DNA from: Hymenobacter montanus
GTDB taxonomy: Bacteria; Bacteroidota; Bacteroidia; Cytophagales; Hymenobacteraceae
Length of the DNA: 64,000 nt
Direction of reading: 5' to 3'
NCBI RefSeq assembly: GCF_014699115.1
Contig: NZ_JACXAD010000018.1
Location: 1-64,000, forward strand
The notes below the pieces were generated by a model that did not search any database, had not been told where the DNA came from, and saw only the letters and a program-made list of their open reading frames with translations. Below, in pieces: positions 17,532 to 25,167 of this stretch (the first letter of the stretch is position 1; the number at the start of each line of letters is the position of its first letter). The position numbers were made by a program, and so were the translations under genes.

Positions 17532-17621
17532 GATGAGCAGGTAGTAGGTACTGGTCTCAACCACCTTGAACTGTTCTACGCGATTTAAGGCCATCTGGTG
17601 GTCGTGGGCTAGTCGGTAGGG

Positions 17622-17661
17622 GCAAAAAAAGAGGCTGACTATGCGTCAGCCTCTTTTTTGC
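17622..17661. terminator. Intrinsic terminator of Ig-repeat gene B
   Basis: GCAAAAAAAGAGGCTGAC paired with GTCAGCCTCTTTTTTGC around a 5-nt loop, 80 nt past the stop of paralogue B. The stem is the same as at 13551-13586. It could also stop transcription of an opposing transcript. Confidence 0.85.
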
Positions 17662-17741
17662 GCGCCAATGCTCCCGGAGCTCGGGCCGGTCGGTTTTGAG
17701 CGGGCTTCTCTTTGGAGCGAGCTTCTCTGGGCCAGTGAGGC

Positions 17742-19883
17742 CTAGTACGCGGCGGAGAGGGCCTGGCGCACGGTCAGGCGCGCGTGCTGGGTGGTCAGGC
17801 GGAACAGATAGACGCCGGTGGGCAGGTTGGGCAGCGTGACCTGGGGCTGCTCCGGGCTCAGGGCCTGGCTGAACAGGGGCCGGCCGAGCAGGTCGAGCAC
17901 GGTCAGGCGGCTGGCCGCATCCAGCGGGGCCTGAATGAGGAACTGCTGGGGCGCGTCGGTGGCCAGCAGCCAGTCGGCCGCGGGCGGGGCGGCGAGCGCG
18001 GCCAGGGGCGAGTAGGTGCTGGTGCCATCCCGGTCGACCTGCCGCAGGCGGTAGTAGGCCAGTTCCTTCAGGGGGGCGAGGTCGGTGAAGGCGTAGGCGA
18101 TGGTCTGGGCCGAGGTGCCGGCGGCGGGCACTTGTGCCAGGGGGGCGAAGTCGACGCCGTTCTTGGAGCGTTCGACGGCGAAGAAGGCGCTGTTGAGTTC
18201 GCTGGCGGTGGTCCAGGTGAGCAGGGCCTTGGAGCCGGTGCGGCGGGCGGCGAAGGCGAGCAGTTGCACGGGCAGGGGCTGGGTCACGGTGATGGTGACC
18301 TGGGTGCTGTTGGAGCAGGCGGGCGTCGTTGAGGTGGCGCCGATAACGAAATAAGTAGTCGTAGTGGTGGGCGAAGCAACTACCGTGGCCCCTGAAGTGG
18401 TGTTCAGCCCGGTCGAGGGTGACCAGGTGTAGGTGGATGCTCCGCTCGCCGTCAGGATCACCGATTCGCCTCGTTTGATGGTGGCGGACGAGGGGGTGAC
18501 GTTGATGGTGGGCAGCGGATTAACCGTGACGGTCACATCCCGGCTATTATTCCCGCAGGAGGTGGTGGTAATCACCCGGTACGAGGTGGTCGTGGTGGGG
18601 GCCACGGTTAAGGTCGGGGCCGTGGAGATGATGGTGCCCAGGTTTGCCGTCCGGTACCAGGCGTAGGTCGCATTCGAAATGTTGGAGCTGGCGGTGAAGG
18701 TAGCCGAGCTGCCCGAGCACGTGGTGCTGGCCGTGGGATCGACTGCGAAGGTGGCGGTGGTGGTCACCGTGACGGGGACCGAGGCGGAAACCGTGCCACA
18801 AGGCGTAGTAGCGGTGACGGTGTAGGTAGTATTCACGGTGGGGCTGGCCGTGACGGTGGCGCCTGAAGTGGCGCTCAGGCCGGTGGCGGGGGACCAGGAG
18901 AAGGTCGCGTTCGGGTTGTTGGAAATGGCCCTGAGCGTGGTAGAGCTCCCGGCGCAGATCGTGGCCGTGCCGGGCGTGACGCTAACGGTGGGGGCACCCA
19001 CCGTGACGGTGACCTCCTTGATGATGGTGGCGCAGTCCGCGGTGTTGGCCACGACCTGGTACGTCGTCGTCGTCGTCGGGGACACGTCAACTGAGGCCGA
19101 TGCAGACAGCGGTGAGGCTTGGCCTTTTATAGACCAAATGTAGGTTGCACTGGAACCGCCATAGCTGGCGGTGAGGCGGGTGGTTTGCCCGGCGCAAATA
19201 ACGGGAGCACTGGGCGAGATAGTGACGTCTTTCACCAGGACCGTAATTTGCTGCGAGCTGGTGCCGCAGGAGGTTGTCCCGCTAACGGTATAGGTGGTCG
19301 TTACGGTCGGGCTCACCGTGAGGGTGGCGCTGGTCTGGTTCGGAATAAGTGTTCCGTTGGCCGACCAGGTGTAGGACGAGGAACCACTGGCGGTAAGGGT
19401 AACCGCGCCGCCGCTGCACACACCCGTTACGGGGGCGTTGGAGGTTAAGGTAAGAGCTGGCGTGAAGGTTAGGTAAGCGTAACCAATTTTGTTCCCACCG
19501 CACTTATTGGGGTCGGACGACACCCGGAATTGGGTGGCCGTGGAAAACGAGGTGTTCAACCGCAGGGTCTGGGGGGCGACAAATACGCCGGTAGCGAGTA
19601 CCTGCACCACGTCCTGAGCTGGATTAACCGCCGACTTGGTGATTACCCGGGCCCAGGTCAGCGTGCCATCAGAGGTGGAGGAAGCATCGAACGAGTAGAC
19701 CGCGCCCGCCGTCGGACAAATTGAGACACTCGTACCGCTCTGCCCATTGTTGATCGATTGACTTGTCAGCGTCCCATTCGCGTCGTAATAGGAGACCGTA
19801 ATTTGGTTGGAGCAGTTTTGTCCGACGCCAACGAATGGCATAGCCATGATTAGTACAAAAAGTACTGTAAAAAGTTTATTCAT
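17742..19883 (-). CDS. Secreted Ig-like-repeat protein with T9SS sorting domain (paralogue B)
   Basis: 713 residues with the same order as paralogue A: signal peptide (MNKLFTVLFVLIMAMPFVGVG), N-terminal beta domain, five Ig/PKD-like repeats with Cys pairs, an FN3-like LPVQLLAFAARR module, and a T9SS type A tail ending LTVRQALSAAY. Differences from A cluster in blocks. The second repeat differs clearly (IWSIKGQASPLSASAS against RWFVKGQTTVLSTSAS) while the third repeat and the whole C-terminal third are almost identical even at DNA level, which points to recent duplication or gene conversion. Probable surface or released protein; ligand unknown. Confidence 0.85.
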   Translation of the reverse strand: MNKLFTVLFVLIMAMPFVGVGQNCSNQITVSYYDANGTLTSQSINNGQSGTSVSICPTAGAVYSFDASSTSDGTLTWARVITKSAVNPAQDVVQVLATGVFVAPQTLRLNTSFSTATQFRVSSDPNKCGGNKIGYAYLTFTPALTLTSNAPVTGVCSGGAVTLTASGSSSYTWSANGTLIPNQTSATLTVSPTVTTTYTVSGTTSCGTSSQQITVLVKDVTISPSAPVICAGQTTRLTASYGGSSATYIWSIKGQASPLSASASVDVSPTTTTTYQVVANTADCATIIKEVTVTVGAPTVSVTPGTATICAGSSTTLRAISNNPNATFSWSPATGLSATSGATVTASPTVNTTYTVTATTPCGTVSASVPVTVTTTATFAVDPTASTTCSGSSATFTASSNISNATYAWYRTANLGTIISTAPTLTVAPTTTTSYRVITTTSCGNNSRDVTVTVNPLPTINVTPSSATIKRGESVILTASGASTYTWSPSTGLNTTSGATVVASPTTTTTYFVIGATSTTPACSNSTQVTITVTQPLPVQLLAFAARRTGSKALLTWTTASELNSAFFAVERSKNGVDFAPLAQVPAAGTSAQTIAYAFTDLAPLKELAYYRLRQVDRDGTSTYSPLAALAAPPAADWLLATDAPQQFLIQAPLDAASRLTVLDLLGRPLFSQALSPEQPQVTLPNLPTGVYLFRLTTQHARLTVRQALSAAY

Positions 19884-20128
19884 GGTAGATGGGGTTGATT
19901 GGGATTTATTGTAGAAAGCCTGAGATAGAAATAAGGCACCGGCACTCGATCCGCAACTCTTCAGGAGTCGTTTTCAGGCCAGGAAACCACGGGAAGCTAC
20001 TGCTTGCAATGGTATAAGTCTAACGCATGGTTATATAATATCGTTCTGAAAGTCATGTGAATATGCGTTGATAAAATGCGTAAATTCGATTCGGTTGCTA
20101 GTAGGCCCAGCAAATAGTATCGTGCGGG

Positions 20129-20220
20129 ATGATTGATATGAGAGAAGGGTATCCCTACTGTGCTATAGTGTGGGCTGTAGGATAAAATTTGTGACTAGCT
20201 AAGGCAAATATACGAATGTG
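20129..20220. repeat. Single copy of the ~95-bp repeat upstream of gene B
   Basis: One unit of the array family: GATTGATATGAGAGAAGG, then CTGTAGGATAAAATTTGTG, then ACTAGCTAAGGCAAATATAC. Its minus strand ends in TATATTTG, directed towards gene B. It is followed, as in the array of gene A, by a CTTAAATTAAGTCAAATT segment. Confidence 0.75.
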
Positions 20221-20402
20221 ACGAAAGAATCGAACTTAAATTAAGTCAAATTGCTAAGATTTTCTTTAGGTCGATTGACTACCAAATAGTTCTTATGCTG
20301 GAAACGCGGAGGACGTCAGCGAACAGGTGTTTGCCCGCTGGCTGCAGTATGGGTTCGGTTTACCTCTGGTAGTCAGGAATAAATCTTCTGGCGCGGCGCG
20401 GC

Positions 20403-20442
20403 AAAAAAAGCCCCCTTGACCGAAAGGTCGAGGGGGCTTTTG
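20403..20442. terminator. Intrinsic terminator downstream of gltX
   Basis: AAAAGCCCCCTTGACC paired with GGTCGAGGGGGCTTTT around a GAAA tetraloop, with an A-tract on the left, 16 nt past the gltX stop. On the minus strand the T-run is perfect. Confidence 0.9.
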
Positions 20443-20457
20443 CCACGAGGTTGGTGC

Positions 20458-21999
20458 TTAGCCGAGCGTAGTGATGGCCACGCGGAGGCGCGCCGCCACC
20501 TCAGTCGGGCCGAGAATGGCAAGCGTTTCGAACAAGTCAGGCCCGGCCGCCCGGCCGGTGACGGCCACGCGGAGCAACTGCAGCACTTGGCCGGTCTTCA
20601 GGCCTTGGGCTTCCATTGTCTGGCTGAAGCGCGCTTTGAGGTCTTCGGCGGTCATTTCGGAAGTCCCGGGCAAAGCATCAGCGTAGGCCGCGAGGGCGGC
20701 GCTCACCTGCGGGTTCCACTTCTTGCTGACCACCGCCTCATCGTAGCTGCCCGGGGCTTGAAAGAAGTACTGGGCCTCCTGCCAGAAATCCTGGGGGAAG
20801 CTCACCCGTTCCTTCATCACGCTCACAATTTGCTCAGCTCTGGCCGGGGAACAGAGAATATTCTGCTCTTCCAGAGCCTTAAGCAAGTAGGGCGCCAACT
20901 CGGCGTTGGGCTTGGCGCGCAGGTAATGCTCGTTGAACCACTTCACCTTGTTTTGGTCGAACTTGGCCGGCGACTTGCTCACCCGCTCAATGCTAAAAGC
21001 CTGAATGAGCTCATCCATCGAGAAAATCTCCTGCTGCGAGCCGGGGTTCCAGCCCAGGAAAGCCAGGAAATTCACCAGGGCCTCGGGCAGGTAGCCGTCT
21101 TCGCGGTAGCCGCGGCTCAGGGTAGGCTCGCCGGTTTCGGCGTCGATTCCCCGCCACTCCAACGGGAATACGGGGAATCCCAGCCGGTCGCCATCGCGTT
21201 TGCTGAGCTTGCCCGTGCCGTCGGGCTTGAGCAGCAGCGGCAAGTGCGCGAACTGCGGCATGGTCTTTTCCCAGCCCAGGTAGCGGTACAGCAGCACGTG
21301 CAGCGGAGCGGAGGGCAGCCACTCCTCACCGCGAATGACGTGGGAGATTTCCATCAGGTGGTCGTCCACGATATTGGCCAGGTGGTAAGTCGGCATACCG
21401 TCCGATTTCATCAGCACCTTGTCGTCGATGGCCGAGGAGTGCACCACCACCCAGCCCCGAATCAGATCCTGAAACCGGACCTCCTCCTTGCGGGGTACTT
21501 TCAGGCGGATAACGTACGGCATGCCGCTGTCGAGCAAACCCTTGACCTCGTCCTCGGGCAGAGTGAGGGAGTTGCGCATCTGCGTGCGGGTGATGCTGTT
21601 GTATTGCGGGTTGGGCACCTTGGCCGCTTGCAGGCGGGCGCGCATGGCGTCCAGCTCCTCCGGGGTGTCGAAGGCGTAGTAGGCGTGGCCATCGGCTAGT
21701 AGCTGGTCGGCGTACTGCTTGTACATGGGCTTGCGCTCGCTCTGCTTGTAGGGCGCGTGGGGGCCGCCCACGCCCACGCCTTCGTCAATCACAATGCCGC
21801 ACCAGGCCAGGGCTTCCAGGATGTACTCCTCGGCGCCAGGCACGAAGCGGTTCTGGTCGGTGTCCTCGATGCGGAGCAGCATTTTGCCGCCGAGCTTACG
21901 GGCCAGCAAATAGTTGTAAAGTGCCGTGCGGACGCCCCCAATGTGCAGCGGCCCAGTGGGCGATGGTGCGAAGCGCACCCGAACTTCTCTCTCAGTCAT
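20458..21999 (-). CDS. gltX: Glutamate--tRNA ligase
   Basis: 513 residues from the ATG at 21999 (MTEREVRVRFAPSPTGPLHI). The class I synthetase HIGH motif appears as PTGPLHIGG and the KMSKS motif as KLSKRDGD (~residue 265). The tRNA contacts and the C-terminal anticodon-binding helical domain are complete in length. It charges tRNA-Glu for translation. The 40 nt before the start hold a promoter box and a terminator-shaped hairpin (described separately), which makes the longer frame starting at 22041 impossible as a translated start. Confidence 0.97.
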   Translation of the reverse strand: MTEREVRVRFAPSPTGPLHIGGVRTALYNYLLARKLGGKMLLRIEDTDQNRFVPGAEEYILEALAWCGIVIDEGVGVGGPHAPYKQSERKPMYKQYADQLLADGHAYYAFDTPEELDAMRARLQAAKVPNPQYNSITRTQMRNSLTLPEDEVKGLLDSGMPYVIRLKVPRKEEVRFQDLIRGWVVVHSSAIDDKVLMKSDGMPTYHLANIVDDHLMEISHVIRGEEWLPSAPLHVLLYRYLGWEKTMPQFAHLPLLLKPDGTGKLSKRDGDRLGFPVFPLEWRGIDAETGEPTLSRGYREDGYLPEALVNFLAFLGWNPGSQQEIFSMDELIQAFSIERVSKSPAKFDQNKVKWFNEHYLRAKPNAELAPYLLKALEEQNILCSPARAEQIVSVMKERVSFPQDFWQEAQYFFQAPGSYDEAVVSKKWNPQVSAALAAYADALPGTSEMTAEDLKARFSQTMEAQGLKTGQVLQLLRVAVTGRAAGPDLFETLAILGPTEVAARLRVAITTLG

Positions 22000-22003
22000 G
22001 GCA

Positions 22004-22071
22004 ATAAAAAAGCGCGTCCCGGGGCTCGGAACGCGCCGCAAAGGTAGTCAGAAGCGCCACGCCCGCGCCAA
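22004..22071 (-). promoter_or_regulatory. gltX promoter with terminator-like hairpin leader
   Basis: On the minus strand: a -33 TTG (22071-22069), a 22-nt spacer, a -7 TACCTTTG (22046-22039), then after 2 nt a strong hairpin (GCGCGTTCC paired with GGGACGCGC) followed by TTTTTTATT, and the ATG at 21999. The hairpin plus T-run has the form of an intrinsic terminator but lies between promoter and start codon. It could be an attenuator, a 5'-stabilising stem, or a U-rich ribosome-binding leader. Confidence 0.6.
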
Positions 22072-22115
22072 GCGGCGCTCGATGGAATGGGTACGTCAGG
22101 CAAAGGCTTGTGCCA

Positions 22116-22154
22116 CCGCACTGCCTACTTACCGCAGAAATGTAGGCAGTGCGG
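22116..22154. repeat. 13-bp perfect inverted repeat
   Basis: CCGCACTGCCTAC (22116-22128) and its exact complement (22142-22154) flank a 13-nt loop; a short T-rich run follows on the plus strand. It lies between gltX and the dehydrogenase pseudogene. A second 11-bp perfect inverted repeat, GTTGCAGACAA, lies at 22238-22279 just past the pseudogene stop and is the likelier terminator. Confidence 0.5.
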
Positions 22155-22285
22155 CATTTTCTCCTCGCCAAGGAGTCAGCGGAGGGTCAAGGTGCGCAGG
22201 GGAGTGGGCCGGGCGTAAACCAAGACCAGCCCAATCGGTTGCAGACAAACCGGCCGGTGCCCGCTGGCTTGTCTGCAACTCATGA

Positions 22286-23150
22286 TCAGGTATTCAGGAC
22301 TTCGCCGCCGTTGGGATGGATGGCTTGACCAGTGATGTAGGAAGCATCTTCCGAAGCCAGGAATACAAAAGCCGGCGCGACCTCCGAGGGCTGTCCGGGC
22401 CGCTTCATGGTAGTGTCCTTACCGAAGCTGGCTACTTTCTCGGCCGGGAAGCTGGCCGGAATCAGCGGAGTCCAGATGGGTCCGGGGGCCACCGTGTTGG
22501 CCCGGATTTTCTTCTCGGCCAGCTGTTGCGCGATAGAGCGGATGTACGCCGTAATGGCACCTTTGGTCGCGGTATAATCTACTAGCTGTTGGTTGCCCCG
22601 ATAGGCGTTGATGGAAGACGTGGCAATATATGGAGTCGCCTTCCCGCAGGTGTTTCAGGGCTACCTTCACGACCCGCACCATGGCAAAGAAGTTAACCTG
22701 AAAGGTGTCCTCAAACTGCTCATTGGGCAGCTCAGCTACGTCGGTGCTGACGAATTGCTCAGCCGCGTTGCTGACCAGGATGTTGAGCCCGCCCAGCTCC
22801 TGTACCGTCTGCTCCACAATCTGCTCGCAGAAGTCAGCCTCGCGCAGGTCGCCCGCCATCGTCAGACAGCGGCGGCCTTCGGCTTCTACCAGCTGGCGGG
22901 TGGCGTAGGCGTCTTCCTCTTCCTCGGGCTGGTAGGTGAAGGCCACGTCGGCGCCCTCGCGCGCGAAGTGCACGGCGATGGCGCGGCCGATGCCGGAGTC
23001 GCCGCCCGTAATGAGGGCCACTTTGTCTTGCAGCTTGCCGCTGCCCCGGTAGTTAGGGCGGATGTATTCCGGTTGCGGGGTCATCTCTTCCTCCAGGCCG
23101 GGCTGCTGGCTCTGCTGCTGGGGAGGCAGGGTGGTGGGTTTGCTTTCCAT
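22286..23150 (-). pseudogene. Frameshifted short-chain dehydrogenase/reductase
   Basis: Start at the ATG at 23150 (MESKPTTLPPQQ). The first part has the extended Pro/Gln head and Rossmann motif VALITGGDSGIGRAIA typical of the YghA/glucose-1-dehydrogenase-like SDR group, then NILVSNAAEQ. After HLREGDSIY the frame changes near 22624-22632. The other frame continues exactly as expected with ATSSINAYRGNQQ, the catalytic YTATKGA (Tyr and Lys) and ASYITGQAIHPNGG. One extra base in an ATATAT run explains it, and the total length is one more than a multiple of three. Either a recent natural inactivation or a sequencing error; the other residues look intact. Confidence 0.85.
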
Positions 23151-23386
23151 CGGGTAGTCGGGGGTCAGGTGGGTGAACAGGCCCACTGGTGCATCCAGAA
23201 GGCCCTGCCCAGACTACGCCCTCGGTCAGCAATTGGTTTAGGCCGAGCTTGGTTCTGGAGCCGGCCCCGCGCACCTGCCCCGGCCCGCCCACTTCGGGAA
23301 GTCGCACAAGACCAGCTCATCACAAAAGCAGGGCGCCGCCGGCCCCAGCCCGCCGGCAATAGGAACGCGCGATTGGCCGGCAGGCG

Positions 23387-23578
23387 CTAGTCGCGGTTCT
23401 TAAAGCCCAACCAGAGCACCAGGCCCAGCAGCGTAATCCCGCCCCGGATGCCCCAGGCAACGCTGGGGCCCCATTTGTTTATCCAACTGAGAAAAACGTA
23501 GTGCACGTTGGGATTGATGAGCGGCAGCACCAGCGAAATGAGCCCAATAATGAGCAAGCCTAGTCCAAGTTCTTTCAT
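23387..23578 (-). CDS. Small two-helix membrane protein
   Basis: 63 residues with two predicted membrane segments (LGLGLLIIGLISLVLPLI, ~4-21, and AWGIRGGITLLGLVLWLGF, ~41-59) joined by a short loop with aromatic residues, and a charged KNRD end. Both termini probably face the cytoplasm. Function unknown and no Pfam family recognised. It is in the same direction as the flanking genes but more than 100 nt from each. Confidence 0.6.
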   Translation of the reverse strand: MKELGLGLLIIGLISLVLPLINPNVHYVFLSWINKWGPSVAWGIRGGITLLGLVLWLGFKNRD

Positions 23579-23677
23579 GGGGGAGGGAAGGAAATGTGGC
23601 GCCCGCTTCGGCTTGCGGCCTTTCGTAACGCCCGCTGATTGCGAACAGTGCCCGGCATCCGCTAAGGCGGGCAGGCG

Positions 23678-24064
23678 TTAGTGCGCACCTACGGCGATGC
23701 AGGATATTTCTACTTCCACGTCGCGCGGCAAGCGGCTTACTTCCACCGTTTCGCGGGCCGGCGCCGTCGTGTCGTCAAAGTAAGAGCCGTACACTTGGTT
23801 AATGGTCGCGAAATTGCCGAGGTCTTTGACAAAAATACTGCACTTCACCACATCGGTTAAGGCGAGGCCGGCGGCGGCTAGTACGGCCGTCAGGTTCCGC
23901 AGCACCTGATGGGTTTGGGCGGCCACGTCGCCCGCGATTAACTGGCCGCTGGCATCCAGCGGGATCTGCCCCGATACGTACAGGGTATTGCCGGCTTTTA
24001 CCGCCTGGGAGTAAGGCCCGATGGGAGCGGGGGCCTGGTCGGTGAGGATAATCTGGTGGGGCAT
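23678..24064 (-). CDS. RidA family enamine/imine deaminase
   Basis: 128 residues from the ATG at 24064; a GTG two codons upstream is possible. YjgF/RidA motifs: APAPIGPYSQAVKAG, LYVSGQIPLD, and the C-terminal ETVEVSRLPRDVEVEISCIA with the conserved substrate-binding Arg. RidA hydrolyses reactive 2-aminoacrylate and related imines formed by PLP enzymes, protecting cytoplasmic enzymes. It is divergent from the dehydrogenase-like gene at 24114. Confidence 0.92.
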   Translation of the reverse strand: MPHQIILTDQAPAPIGPYSQAVKAGNTLYVSGQIPLDASGQLIAGDVAAQTHQVLRNLTAVLAAAGLALTDVVKCSIFVKDLGNFATINQVYGSYFDDTTAPARETVEVSRLPRDVEVEISCIAVGAH

Positions 24065-24082
24065 AAGCACGCAAGGTTAGGG

Positions 24083-24090
24083 TATCTTTG
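24083..24090 (+). promoter_or_regulatory. Bacteroidota -7 box upstream of the 3HCDH-like gene
   Basis: TATCTTTG matches TAnnTTTG and ends 23 nt before the ATG at 24114. The 49-nt gap to the divergent RidA gene must hold both promoters. Confidence 0.5.
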
Positions 24091-24113
24091 GCACCAAAGT
24101 AACAACCGAAACC

Positions 24114-24821
24114 ATGCATATTCTGGTCATTGATGGCGAACACGTCGAAGCCGAGCTCCGCCAGAAATTTGGGCTGACACACCAGTACTCATTCTTCACT
24201 ACGGACTTTACTAGCGCGGTTACGCCGGCCCAGCAGCTCCTGCAGATGCAAGCGGCGGCTCAAGCGGCCGATGTGGTCTTTTGCTGCAAAGCCACTCAGG
24301 CATTGGGGCTATTCGCATCTTTAGGCCGGCCTGTTTTCGTAGAGGCTTCCTGCGCTGCGCTGCCGGAAAGCCTTGGGGATGAAATAGAAACCGCCGCTCC
24401 GGCTACCTCATTCTTCGGTTTCTGCGGCCTGCCGACCCTGCTCAACCGCGCCCTGCTTGAAGTCAGCCTCCAGCAGGAAGTCGACCGTCAGCGGCTGGCC
24501 GACGTTTGCACTGCGCTCGGCACGGCCTACCGGGTGGTGGAAAACCGGGTTGGTTTAGTTACTCCCCGCGTCATCTGCCAGATTATCAACGAGGCCTGCT
24601 ACACCGTGCAGGAGGGCACCGCCAGCCTACAGGATGTCGACCTTGGTATGAAGCTGGGCACCAATTACCCCCATGGTCCCTTCGTCTGGGCGAATGCCCT
24701 TGGGGTCGAGCGCGTGTACACGGTGCTCGAGGCTCTGTGGAACGACACCCACGACGAGCGCTACAAAATCTGCCCCTTACTCAAGCGCCAGGCCTTGCGC
24801 GGCCAGCCGTTCGCGGTGTGA
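24114..24821 (+). CDS. 3-hydroxyacyl-CoA dehydrogenase-like protein lacking the Rossmann motif
   Basis: 235 residues. The C-terminal half (about 130-235) has the features of the 3HCDH C-terminal domain: VGLVTPRVICQIINEA, DVDLGMKLGTNYPHGPFVWA and a following helix. The N-terminal half (MHILVIDGEHVEAELRQKF) has lost the GxGxxG NAD motif and is shorter than the ~185-residue NAD domain of active enzymes. It may bind acyl-CoA without redox activity or act with a partner. Related short proteins occur in Bacteroidota; true function unknown. Confidence 0.75.
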   Translation: MHILVIDGEHVEAELRQKFGLTHQYSFFTTDFTSAVTPAQQLLQMQAAAQAADVVFCCKATQALGLFASLGRPVFVEASCAALPESLGDEIETAAPATSFFGFCGLPTLLNRALLEVSLQQEVDRQRLADVCTALGTAYRVVENRVGLVTPRVICQIINEACYTVQEGTASLQDVDLGMKLGTNYPHGPFVWANALGVERVYTVLEALWNDTHDERYKICPLLKRQALRGQPFAV

Positions 24822-25167
24822 TTACCAATGGGGCCAGGCCAACCCCTGCCAGCAGTAGAATTGACTCCGACCAAAGTTGTTCAGCGCTTAGCACGGTTTC
24901 TTGGTGAGGGTACTTGGCGCGGGCTCGGTGCCATCGAATCGGCCCACATCCGCGCTGAACCAATTGCGGTAAACCGGCCCAATCGCGTTGCAGCCACTGC
25001 CAATAGCGGCAGAGGGAAGGATGGGCTCTCCGTGAGCCTCCGCCCCGCTTTTGTGCATGTTACATTACACGGTTGCCAATTGAGCTAAGCTCCTTGGCGC
25101 CCTGAAATAGCGAGGCAGGGCCGCGTTGCCGCTGACCCTGCCCCTGAATCTATTGCCTATTTAATCC
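24822..25167. other. Intergenic region, no gene seen
   Basis: Contains no convincing coding sequence. A weak hairpin (GGCAGGG 25114-25120 with CCCTGCC 25136-25142) lies just past the glmS stop and may help end that transcript. Confidence 0.5.

Noticed and set aside
20416..21699. Long open frame on the plus strand opposite gltX
   Set aside because: It mirrors the gltX coding frame in GC-rich DNA, has no family features, and gltX is certain.
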